A stretch of 64,000 bases of DNA from Planctomycetia bacterium (lineage in GTDB: Bacteria; Planctomycetota; UBA8108; SXIK01): contig SXIK01000173.1 of assembly GCA_005772855.1 (NCBI GenBank), positions 28,895 to 92,894 of the forward strand, written 5' to 3'. Positions 1 to 8,350 of the stretch are shown here, piece by piece. The position numbers and the translations under genes were made by a program. The notes below the pieces were generated by a model. The model saw only the letters and a list, made by a program, of their open reading frames with translations. It ran no database searches and had not been told where the DNA came from. The first letter of the stretch is position 1. Each line of letters begins with the position of its first letter.

Positions 1-2
1 AG

Positions 3-161
3 GCTTCGTTGGCTGATGTCACCGCGGTCCTGGGTGAAGAACTAGCCCGCGTGGTCCTCCAGAAGCTGCGCCCCCCCACCAGTGCAAATTCGGCGGCGCC
101 TGAAGCGTCACCGGCGGAATTGCAAACCCCACCAGGCCCCAAAAAAACTGGGCGGAATTGA
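3..161 (+). CDS. C-terminal fragment of an unidentified protein running in from the left edge
   Basis: Open frame from base 3 (ASLADVTAVLGEELARVVLQKLRPP...KKTGRN*) with stop TGA at 159-161; 5' end outside window. Confidence 0.4.
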   Translation, partial: ASLADVTAVLGEELARVVLQKLRPPTSANSAAPEASPAELQTPPGPKKTGRN

Positions 162-219
162 GCTTCCCGTGCAATCAGCGTCCTCTTCCAGTTTCCCTTT
201 GCCTGATAAAAGCTCAGGC

Positions 220-609
220 TTAGCAATTCTTCTTGTTGGGACCAACGGGCTGGAAGCTATCCGTCGCCTCCTTGACGCTGGCGTGAATTTCGAAGATCTG
301 GGTTAGCTTCATCACATCGAACAGCTCCTGAATCGGCTCGCGTAAGCTGCACAGTTTGAGGGTGCTCCCCTTGCTCTTCGATTTCTTCAAGAGCCCCACG
401 AGGTGGCCCAAGCCTGCACTCGAGAGGTATTCAACGTTGCCAAGGTCAAGGACAAGCTCGAGCCCAGTCTTGGACTCAATGTATCGACCAAGGCTTTCCA
501 GAGTCTTGAGGATCTCGCGCTCATCCCGGATGCGTCCGCGGGCAAAACCGATAACTGCAATGCCATCGATCACCTGCGACAAGAGAATTCCGTCTTTGGT
601 TGGTTCCAT
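220..609 (-). CDS. STAS-domain anti-sigma factor antagonist
   Basis: 129 aa; STAS-like pattern LVLDLGNVEYLSSAGLGHLVGLLKKSK; adjacent to anti-sigma ATPase gene. Confidence 0.85.
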   Translation of the reverse strand: MEPTKDGILLSQVIDGIAVIGFARGRIRDEREILKTLESLGRYIESKTGLELVLDLGNVEYLSSAGLGHLVGLLKKSKSKGSTLKLCSLREPIQELFDVMKLTQIFEIHASVKEATDSFQPVGPNKKNC

Positions 610-651
610 CCTTAAACTCCCGCGATCCTGTTAAAACCCTTCTTGAGATCT

Positions 652-1131
652 TCAGATTGTTCTTGCGAGAACCAGGGTACTCCCGCCGTTGTAGTGCTCG
701 ACCCGATCCATGTAGTGCGACATCAGGTAAAGCCCACGTCCCGATTCGCGCCAAATCCCTTCGGACTTGAGAGGATTTCTCACTTGTTCCGGGTCAAATC
801 CCTGCCCCTCATCCGAAACAACCACGCTCCACTCCGCGTCGCTCAGAAAGATCTGGAAACGAACCTTTTTCTTGAAATCCTTCTTGTTGCCGTGAAGCAC
901 CGCATTTTGAAGAGCTTCCTCAAGGCAGAGCGCGATCTTGGAGTCCTCTCCTGGCCGGATAACCCCTTCACTTCGCAGAAAATCCATTGCTCTCACAACG
1001 AGCGGCGCCACCAACGCAGAGTCACTCGGGATCTCTCGATCCAGGATGACCTGCCCCGGGCTTGTTGGCGGCCCCTTGTGCAAGGCAATGCGGGCCTTCA
1101 TCTCGACAACATCGTCTCCTTTGCTTGCCAT
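652..1131 (-). CDS. Anti-sigma regulatory factor, RsbW-like serine kinase (HATPase_c_2)
   Basis: ALCLEEALQNAVLHGNKKD and VSDEGQGFDPEQV..GRGLYLMSHYMD match N and G boxes of RsbW-like ATPases. The ORF opens at 1185, but that ATG lies inside an intergenic repeat, so M19 (1131) is preferred. Confidence 0.8.
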   Translation of the reverse strand: MASKGDDVVEMKARIALHKGPPTSPGQVILDREIPSDSALVAPLVVRAMDFLRSEGVIRPGEDSKIALCLEEALQNAVLHGNKKDFKKKVRFQIFLSDAEWSVVVSDEGQGFDPEQVRNPLKSEGIWRESGRGLYLMSHYMDRVEHYNGGSTLVLARTI

Positions 1132-1170
1132 CGTCAAAGAATAGGATGGGCTTGCGCTCGAGTCAAATGG

Positions 1171-1203
1171 ACTCCGCGTGACCATGATTGGGACAGCTTG
1201 ACC
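1171..1203 (+). repeat. Dispersed intergenic element, copy 1 (ACTCCGCGTGACCATGATTGGGACAGCTTGACC)
   Basis: Shares core ATGATTGGGACAxCTTGA with 5165-5200 and 29601-29636; flanks on both sides also similar to copy 3. Confidence 0.75.
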
Positions 1204-1565
1204 GAGGGCTCACCCACCCTCGGCGCCGGAGGCGCCCGGCACTGATCAAGGGCCGAGGAGGGGGGCAGGGCGACCAGGGTGGGAACCCTGACACCCGAGG
1301 CCGGCGGGGTGAGGACGACCGATGAGGGAGTCGGAACGGCCGGAGGCGGCGGGAACCGCTAAGCGGTCGCCGCCGAGGCCTGGCCCGGAGCACGTACGTA
1401 GCACGTGACGAAGGGCGCTAAGCGATCGCCGCCGAGGGTCTTGCGGCGAGCTTGCGCAGCCGCAAACGGCTCGGAGGGAGCCTGGCCTGGAGGCGCACGC
1501 GCAACGTGTGACCGGAGGGGGCGCCGCCAGGCGCCTCGGAGCGGGGGAAGACTTACGTCCCCCGC
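1201..1565. other. GC-rich non-coding tract with many inverted repeats (candidate structured RNA or palindromic repeat cluster)
   Basis: Hairpins read directly: CCGAGGG/CCCTCGG (1202-1223), CAGGGT/ACCCTG (1275-1290), GGCGGC..ACCGCT/AGCGGT..GCCGCC (1345-1374), TTGCGGC/GCCGCAA (1441-1465), GGCGCC/GGCGCC (1520-1535), GGGGGA/TCCCCC (1543-1563); no credible ORF. Confidence 0.6.
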
Positions 1566-1704
1566 GAGGCAAATACAAGCAAAGACCACAGGTCCGCTAA
1601 CCATGCGAGTTTGACGCATTCACGGCACAGTGCTACTTTCCTGTGTCAGTATTGCCTGCTCAAACCACGATCTCCGGATCCATGAGCGAGCGTAAGACTA
1701 CTTA

Positions 1705-2361
1705 ATGAGCCCACAGAACCGAACCTCCCGCCGAAGAATCGGAGAAATCCTCGTTAACGACGGGATCGTCTCCCAGGAGCAGATTGAAGATGCCCTTGCG
1801 ATCCAAAAGCGGTCCAGGGAGCCGCTCGGTTCCATCCTGCTGGACATGGGGGTGGTGAACGAAGCTGATATCGCCAAGACGATCTGCGTTCAGTATCAGC
1901 TGCCGTTTATCTGTCTGAATAACTACGAGATCGACGAAACGCTTGCGCAACTCCTCCCCCGAGAGTTGCTCCACCAGCAGAAGATTCTTCCCTTCGACAG
2001 GATTGGCGACATCCTGCTTGCAGCTGTTGCTGAAGTGCCGGAGGAGACCGTGCTTGCCCTCATCGCAAAGCGAACCCAGCTGAGTCTCGCTCTCTACGTT
2101 GGGTATTTCTCCGAAATCACGAAAGAGCTGACCCGCCTGTGCCCTCAAGACGTCACGTCCAGGGCACAACCCACGGCGCAAGAAGAACCTGACATCGAGA
2201 CGGAGAATGATCTCGAGAATGAAGATCCCGAGGACAAGGACTCTCAGGAAGAGTCACCTACGTTGACTTTCGGCTCCGGAAAGGGCTCATTTCTGGCGGA
2301 GCTGGACTCGACTTGGGACTCGATCTTTGACGCTCCCAAGGACGAGGCCGGCAAGAAGTAG
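1705..2361 (+). CDS. MshEN / GspE-PilB N-terminal domain protein
   Basis: IGEILVNDGIVSQEQIEDALAIQKRSREPLGSILLDMGVVNEADIAKTICVQYQLPFI is typical of the GspEII_N/MshEN fold; no ATPase domain follows. Confidence 0.75.
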   Translation: MSPQNRTSRRRIGEILVNDGIVSQEQIEDALAIQKRSREPLGSILLDMGVVNEADIAKTICVQYQLPFICLNNYEIDETLAQLLPRELLHQQKILPFDRIGDILLAAVAEVPEETVLALIAKRTQLSLALYVGYFSEITKELTRLCPQDVTSRAQPTAQEEPDIETENDLENEDPEDKDSQEESPTLTFGSGKGSFLAELDSTWDSIFDAPKDEAGKK

Positions 2362-2443
2362 CTTCACCGCGGCATGTCACAGCCGCCGCCGAAAAGCCCG
2401 CGACTTGCGTTCGTCCACACGTCTTCCTACAATCCGCAGAGGA

Positions 2444-5119
2444 ATGGCCTGTGAGAAGGAAGAGACTGCCCGCGACACGCCCATGATGCGCCAATACTTC
2501 GCCGTGAAGGAGAAGTACTCAAAGGAAATCGTCTTCTTCCGCATGGGCGACTTCTACGAGATGTTCTTCGACGATGCCCGAGTCGCCTCCGAAATCCTCG
2601 GCATAGCGCTCACTTCACGCTCCAAGGAGAAGGACGCGATCCCCATGGCGGGAGTTCCAGTGCGTGCCGTGGACTCTTACCTCCCGAGACTGCTCAAGGC
2701 CGGTAAGCGAGTGGCCATTTGCGAGCAGGTGGGCGATGCACGGGAGCCGAAGGGTCTCGTGGAGCGAGCGGTTGTCCGAATCATCTCTCCTGGAACCATC
2801 ACGGACGAGCGACTCGTCGGCGAGAAGACGAACAACTATATTTGCGCACTCTCCGTGGATCACGGTCTCTACGGATTTGCCTGGCTCGACGTTTCGACTG
2901 GACAATTCCTCATCTGGGAGTCGAGCGATGCAAACGCCATCAGCGCACAGCTATCCAGGCTCGAGCCCGCAGAGTGCCTCCTGCCGGACGGCCTGTCCTT
3001 CTCACTCGACAAGCACACCGAGCTCGAGGATTGCCTGCGCCAGACGGTGAGGACTTTGTACCCCGCCCCCTATTTTGAGAAGGAAACGGCCTACCGAAAC
3101 CTCATCGAGCACTTCCGAACACGCACGCTCGAGGGCTTTGGCTGCGAGCACCTTCATGCGGCGGCACAAGCCGGTGGCGCTTTGATTAGCTACGTGCGTG
3201 AGACGCAAATGAATGCGCTCTCCCACATCACAAAGGTAGGAGCCTACCAGGCAAGCAGACACATCCCGATTGATCGGGCAACCCGGCATGCGCTAGAGTT
3301 GATCAGAACACAGCGTGGCGAGGAAGGGCCCGGCACTCTTCTTGACTCCCTGGATACCACCTTGACCGCGCTCGGCGGGCGCCTCTTGAGAAGTTGGATC
3401 CTCTCCCCTCTATCTGCAGTCGATGCGGTCAACGAGCGTCTGGACGCGGTAGCGGAACTGCACACGAACCCGAATTTGCTTTCCTCCCTGGCCGACACGC
3501 TTCACCAAGTGCACGACATTGAACGGATTGCAACTCGCATAAGCTACAGGAGTGCAAACGCACGCGACCTCATTGCCCTTCGAACAACCCTGGATCTCAT
3601 TCCGAAGATCCGAGGACTTCTTGAGGAGTGCAAATCGGAGCTGTTGCATCGGGCCGTGGAGCGGCTGGTCGTGCCAGCAGGAGTGAAGGAAGAGTTAGCA
3701 AAGGCCATCGTGGATGCTCCCCCGCTGGCGGTATCGGAGGGAGGAATCCTGCGAGATGGCTACGATCCAGCGGTTGATGAGCTGAGAGAGATTGGATCGC
3801 AGGGCACGCGCTGGATCGCCCGATTCCAGGAAGAGGAAATCCAACGGACCGGAATCTCATCGCTCAAGATCGGCTTTCACCAAGTTTTTGGTTACTACAT
3901 CGAAATCACCAACTCACACCGGGACAAGATTCCCGAAAACTATCATCGCAAGCAAACGTTAAAGAACTGCGAACGATACATCACTCCGGACTTGAAGGAC
4001 TACGAAGCGAAAGTCTTGAGTGCCAGAGACCGCGTCATGGCTCTCGAGTTCGAACTTTTCTGCCGGCTAAGAGACATGGCTGCTGCTCACATCCCCCTCT
4101 ACCAATCGGCTGCGCAGGCCATCGCAGAAGTGGACGTACTGACCGCCTTCGCGGCCCTGGCAGTGCAGCGAGGCTACACCCGACCAAGAGTCGACGATTC
4201 GCATCGGCTCTTCATACAAGGCGGACGGCATCCCGTGGTCGAAAACGTTATTGGGAAGGAAGGTTTTGTATCCAACGATGTGGATCTCGATGATGACAGA
4301 CACGTCATGATCATCACGGGTCCCAACATGGCCGGAAAGTCCACCTATATACGGCAGGTGGCCATCCTGACACTGATGGCTCACATCGGCAGCTTTGTCC
4401 CTGCCAATCGTGCCGAAATGGGCGTTGTGGACCGGCTTTTCACCCGTGTTGGGGCGGCAGACGACCTTACTCGCGGGCAGTCGACCTTCATGGTCGAGAT
4501 GAACGAAACAGCAAACATTCTGAATAATGCAACCGAGAAGAGCTTGATCATCCTCGACGAGGTCGGTCGAGGCACGAGCACCTACGACGGGGTGAGCCTC
4601 GCCTGGTCGATCACAGAGCATATTGCTGACAGGATCGGGGCCAGAACTCTCTTCGCGACCCACTACCACGAGCTGACCTCCCTGGCACAGAATTACGCGA
4701 CTGTCCGTAACTTCAACTTCGCCGTCAAGGAGTGGAACGACGAGATCATCTTCCTCAAGAAGATCGTGAACGGCGCCACAGACAAGAGCTACGGGATCCA
4801 CGTTGCCCGGCTTGCGGGCATTCCCCGTGAGGTGCTCGACCGAGCCAAGGAGATCCTCTGCAACCTGGAGTCGCAGGCCATGGACATGCATGACAAGCCC
4901 GCAATGGCTGCTCGTCACCGGGCCGCACCGGTTCGAACCCGCACGACGCAGGATGGTCATCGACCGGAAAACCTGGAAGATGCCGGCCTTTGCCAGCTGG
5001 ACCTGTTCCAGGACCTTAATGCCCGGCTACTCAAAGAGCTCAAGAAACTCGATTTGGACCGAATGACTCCCCTGGAGGCACTTCAGTACCTCGCCGAATT
5101 GCGTAAGCGGATTGTCTAA
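2444..5119 (+). CDS. mutS: DNA mismatch repair protein MutS
   Basis: MRQYFAVKEKYSKEIVFFRMGDFYEMFFDDA; Walker A TGPNMAGKSTYIRQ; LDEVGRGTSTYDG. Start moved to M40 of the supplied ORF. Confidence 0.97.
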   Translation: MACEKEETARDTPMMRQYFAVKEKYSKEIVFFRMGDFYEMFFDDARVASEILGIALTSRSKEKDAIPMAGVPVRAVDSYLPRLLKAGKRVAICEQVGDAREPKGLVERAVVRIISPGTITDERLVGEKTNNYICALSVDHGLYGFAWLDVSTGQFLIWESSDANAISAQLSRLEPAECLLPDGLSFSLDKHTELEDCLRQTVRTLYPAPYFEKETAYRNLIEHFRTRTLEGFGCEHLHAAAQAGGALISYVRETQMNALSHITKVGAYQASRHIPIDRATRHALELIRTQRGEEGPGTLLDSLDTTLTALGGRLLRSWILSPLSAVDAVNERLDAVAELHTNPNLLSSLADTLHQVHDIERIATRISYRSANARDLIALRTTLDLIPKIRGLLEECKSELLHRAVERLVVPAGVKEELAKAIVDAPPLAVSEGGILRDGYDPAVDELREIGSQGTRWIARFQEEEIQRTGISSLKIGFHQVFGYYIEITNSHRDKIPENYHRKQTLKNCERYITPDLKDYEAKVLSARDRVMALEFELFCRLRDMAAAHIPLYQSAAQAIAEVDVLTAFAALAVQRGYTRPRVDDSHRLFIQGGRHPVVENVIGKEGFVSNDVDLDDDRHVMIITGPNMAGKSTYIRQVAILTLMAHIGSFVPANRAEMGVVDRLFTRVGAADDLTRGQSTFMVEMNETANILNNATEKSLIILDEVGRGTSTYDGVSLAWSITEHIADRIGARTLFATHYHELTSLAQNYATVRNFNFAVKEWNDEIIFLKKIVNGATDKSYGIHVARLAGIPREVLDRAKEILCNLESQAMDMHDKPAMAARHRAAPVRTRTTQDGHRPENLEDAGLCQLDLFQDLNARLLKELKKLDLDRMTPLEALQYLAELRKRIV

Positions 5120-5164
5120 TAACCTGTATCAAGATTCGCTCCGGGGCCAGGACGAGACGTTGAT

Positions 5165-5200
5165 ATGCTCCTCGCGGTCATGATTGGGACATCTTGATCG
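5165..5200 (+). repeat. Dispersed intergenic element, copy 2 (TATGCTCCTCGCGGTCATGATTGGGACATCTTGATC)
   Basis: Near-identical to reverse complement of 29601-29636; lies between convergent mutS and kinase gene. Confidence 0.75.
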
Positions 5201-5240
5201 ATGCTCTCCCCCGCGAGGAGGACACTACGATGGAGGGGAG

Positions 5241-8045
5241 TCAATTGCGGCCGCCGCGGCCATGGTCCAATTCGTACTGGAGCTTTACAAGCTCTCGAAC
5301 GACGCGTTTTGCATCCCATCGTTTGCGCGGATCTTTTTCAACCATGCCAAGAAACAACGCTTCCATTCCAATCGGATACCGGTTCAGGACCTCCCGGGGA
5401 AGAGTGATCTTGATCTCTCGGTTGGCCTGGATCGTGTCTCGCCCCCTCAACTCCGGAAATGGAGGAGCTCCGGTCGCCATTTCAAAGGCCATGATTCCCA
5501 GGCTGAAGACGTCGGACTTGAAACCTCCGTATTCATCTTTGCCACGTTCCGGTGCCATGTAGCGAGGCGTCCCCAGTACAGGCAACTTTTCGAGCTGATA
5601 GCCACGGGCATCATCCTTCATCCGAAACGAGATTCCAAAGTCCGCGATCTTTACCGAAGCCACCGGCACCTCACTCGACATTCCACCAAGAATTGCATAC
5701 CAGTTGCCATCCTTCCGAAACCACTCCCTGAGAATCTCCCGGACCTCTTTTCGGACGTCCTCACGCCGCGCAAGTAGGCGATAGATCCTCACAATTTCTT
5801 GCATCATCTCGCAAGCCAAGTCGGCCTGATACTCACAACGTGCGAGGTGGGCTCCTTCTAGCAGCGCCTCAACAGCCTTCGAGTACTCATGGCAGCCAGC
5901 GAGGTGGCGAGCTCGCAATTGCTGAAGCTCCGGCGACTCCAGAACGGGGACGGTCTGAAGCAATCGGGACAGTCTCCGATGCAAATGCGGACGCTCCTGT
6001 TCTGGAATTCTGTCGGCTGCATAGTGCTGAAAGGCGACATTGGTGAACCCGTACCAGGTCCGACCCTCCTCGGTAATAAACCCCTCGGCAAGGAGACTCC
6101 GCACTATAAAAAAAAGAGAGGTCTCATTGATGTCATGCAGTCGGAGGAGGGTGTCAAAGATGAAATGCGGTCCAACGAATGCCGCCATCTCCAATACGTG
6201 CCGCTCCATCTTTCCGCACGACCTGTACTTCTCGTGGAGACTCTTGCCTTCCGCGAGTTCAAACTCCTGCTGGCGCGGACGGTAGGTGATCCGGCCCGAA
6301 ACTCGATCAAGAGAAAGTACCCCACGCTCAAGAAAGCCCCGGATGATCTCAAGCAACTTCGCGAAGTTGCCTCGACTTAGCCGGTACAGGTGCGAAGCCA
6401 GGTCCAATCCAGTCAGTGAGTCCCTGAAGATGAGCTGCAAGTATCGCTGGATCTGATACCCCGTGAGTGGTCGCAGGTAGAGCTCTTTCGTGGCCGGCGT
6501 GACCCGTTCGAGGAACTGTTTCAAGCTGCCGTTGGTGCGAATCTCGCCCAGCACCATGGTGCCGACAAGGAGCAGCCTTTTCGTCTGGAGTAAGGGAGCC
6601 AACTGAGTAAGCAGATCACAGGCGACTGGGATGGCGGCCCCTAGGCTCAAGAGGCGCAAGACGACAGGTCCGGTCGTCGAAGAAAACCATTGCTGAATTT
6701 GCTCAGCAATCTGGCGAAGGGACAGATTACTGGCTGGCTTTGCACCCATGATTTGCTCATGAAGATGCGGAAGCCCCTCGATTCGAGAGCAATCGAATTC
6801 CAGGAGACGTGTGGGCTTGCCACTGGCACCAGACTCGCAATGGACTCCTTGAGCCTCTTTTGTCCGGAGGAACTCGCTCACGAGGCGATTCTTGCCTGTG
6901 CCAGCTTCGCCCTCCACAAGAAGAAAGTAACCACGCCCTTCGCTGATGCGGTCAAAGTAATGGGACAGAAAGTTCCACTCTGACTGTCTTGGAAAGTAGG
7001 GTGGATCAAGCGCTGCCTCGCGGACTGGCTCTCCCGCGCGACGCCGAATCTCCTCGACAAGTCCGGCATCATACCGGGAGCTGTGGCTCGAATCAGCCGA
7101 GGACGCTACCGATGGAAAATCGAACTCCAGGATTCCTTGCGCGGGGTCGAAACCCAAATCGGTGGCGGCTTCGGGGCCAGCAGACTCCCGGGGCAGACAC
7201 CTGCCCCCCACCAACAGCACATTGGCAGGCTTGATGTCACTGTGCACAACCCCCTGGCGGTGTGCAGCCACAAGCCCGCAGGCGACCTGCTTCAAGATCT
7301 CGAGCACCTCCAGCGGCTGGAGCTTCCGCTCCTTCATGATGTGGAAAAGACTACGGCCTTCGACGTACTCCATGCTGATGAAGTGGCGGTCGCCGTCAAC
7401 CCCGTGCTCGAAGACACGAATCACGTTGGGGTGATCGACCTCACGGGCAAGAACGGCTTCGCGATTGTGGAAAAAGTCCATGAAGGCCTCCTTGCGATCC
7501 GTAGTGGACCGGATGAACTTGACGGCCACTTCACGGTTCGAGTCCAGGTCGATCGCGCGGTAGACCGTGCCCATGCCGCCCTGTCCGAGGCGCCTCAGCA
7601 GGTAAAACCTTCCGTGACGCCGTGGAATCTGCTCATGATGTTGGGAAGCGCCGTCAGCGCAGGGCTTGCCCACGCCCGGAGACAAACGCACGTGGCTTTC
7701 GAACGGTGCCGTCTCGAGAGATCCCAGGGTCAGATTGCCCGTGAGAGACGTTGTCGGGGGAACTGCCTCAAACTCAAGCACCTCGTCCCCCAGCTGGACG
7801 CGATCACCCAGGTCGAGTCGAGTCTCTCGTTGAATGCGAACGCCGTTGACCCAGGTACCGTTCGTACTGCCGAGGTCGGCTATGAAGAACTCGTCTCCCC
7901 GCAACTCAATTCTTGCGTGCTTCCGCGACACACTCTTCACGTCGAGTATGCATTCGAGGTTTGGCTCGCGACCCAGCACCGCCATCTTGGCAATCGTGAA
8001 GGTTCTGTCGGAGCCGCCCTGAGTCTTCCAGACCAGCCTCACCAT
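5241..8045 (-). CDS. FHA-Ser/Thr protein kinase with a STAND/AAA-like ATPase module inserted within the kinase domain
   Basis: FHA aa ~20-92 (LGREPN..SRKHARIEL..LGSTNGTWVNG); kinase N-part aa ~146-279 (GQGGMGTVY, VAVK, VVHSDIKPANVLL); insert aa ~280-796 with P-loop GEAGTGKN (379-386) and winged-helix/TPR-like region; kinase C-part aa ~797-925 (VKIADFGIS, GTPRYMAPE, KSDVFSLGIMAFEMATG). Confidence 0.93.
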   Translation of the reverse strand: MVRLVWKTQGGSDRTFTIAKMAVLGREPNLECILDVKSVSRKHARIELRGDEFFIADLGSTNGTWVNGVRIQRETRLDLGDRVQLGDEVLEFEAVPPTTSLTGNLTLGSLETAPFESHVRLSPGVGKPCADGASQHHEQIPRRHGRFYLLRRLGQGGMGTVYRAIDLDSNREVAVKFIRSTTDRKEAFMDFFHNREAVLAREVDHPNVIRVFEHGVDGDRHFISMEYVEGRSLFHIMKERKLQPLEVLEILKQVACGLVAAHRQGVVHSDIKPANVLLVGGRCLPRESAGPEAATDLGFDPAQGILEFDFPSVASSADSSHSSRYDAGLVEEIRRRAGEPVREAALDPPYFPRQSEWNFLSHYFDRISEGRGYFLLVEGEAGTGKNRLVSEFLRTKEAQGVHCESGASGKPTRLLEFDCSRIEGLPHLHEQIMGAKPASNLSLRQIAEQIQQWFSSTTGPVVLRLLSLGAAIPVACDLLTQLAPLLQTKRLLLVGTMVLGEIRTNGSLKQFLERVTPATKELYLRPLTGYQIQRYLQLIFRDSLTGLDLASHLYRLSRGNFAKLLEIIRGFLERGVLSLDRVSGRITYRPRQQEFELAEGKSLHEKYRSCGKMERHVLEMAAFVGPHFIFDTLLRLHDINETSLFFIVRSLLAEGFITEEGRTWYGFTNVAFQHYAADRIPEQERPHLHRRLSRLLQTVPVLESPELQQLRARHLAGCHEYSKAVEALLEGAHLARCEYQADLACEMMQEIVRIYRLLARREDVRKEVREILREWFRKDGNWYAILGGMSSEVPVASVKIADFGISFRMKDDARGYQLEKLPVLGTPRYMAPERGKDEYGGFKSDVFSLGIMAFEMATGAPPFPELRGRDTIQANREIKITLPREVLNRYPIGMEALFLGMVEKDPRKRWDAKRVVRELVKLQYELDHGRGGRN

Positions 8046-8093
8046 ACGTTTGAAATTGTAACACGCGGCAGCGATCCCCGGGCCCGCGCCCCA

Positions 8094-8309
8094 TTAGTCC
8101 GACTTCTCACGCGCGAGATGCTGATCAAGGTTTTCGCGTGTGACAAGCCCCACCTTGCGGGGCGACGGCACGAAGAGCTTCACGCTCGACGGTCGGGACT
8201 CAACCCAGTCGTCCAACTCGGCCATGACAGCACTCAGCCAGGACAGTTTCCGCAGCAAACGCTCAGACCTCTCGGAATAACAATCAGCTTTCATGGCGAA
8301 GAGTAGCAT
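8094..8309 (-). CDS. Small hypothetical protein
   Basis: MLLFAMKADCYSERSERLLRKLSWLSAVMAELDDWVESRPSSVKLFVPSP..; fits the gap between two minus-strand genes; start uncertain. Confidence 0.45.
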   Translation of the reverse strand: MLLFAMKADCYSERSERLLRKLSWLSAVMAELDDWVESRPSSVKLFVPSPRKVGLVTRENLDQHLAREKSD

Positions 8310-8350
8310 CCTTTTCGGAAGATGGCGATAACGCAGCAGGAGCCGCGAAA

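Noticed and set aside
1246-1619. Overlapping Arg/Pro-rich ORFs in the hairpin-rich tract
   Set aside because: Low-complexity composition in several frames at once, typical of GC-rich non-coding sequence
4926-4940. GGTTCGAACCC, a tRNA T-loop-like string
   Set aside because: Lies inside the mutS reading frame; no acceptor stem or cloverleaf around it
7083-8306. 407-aa plus-strand ORF opposite the kinase gene
   Set aside because: Antisense shadow of FHA/kinase coding sequence with no recognisable motif
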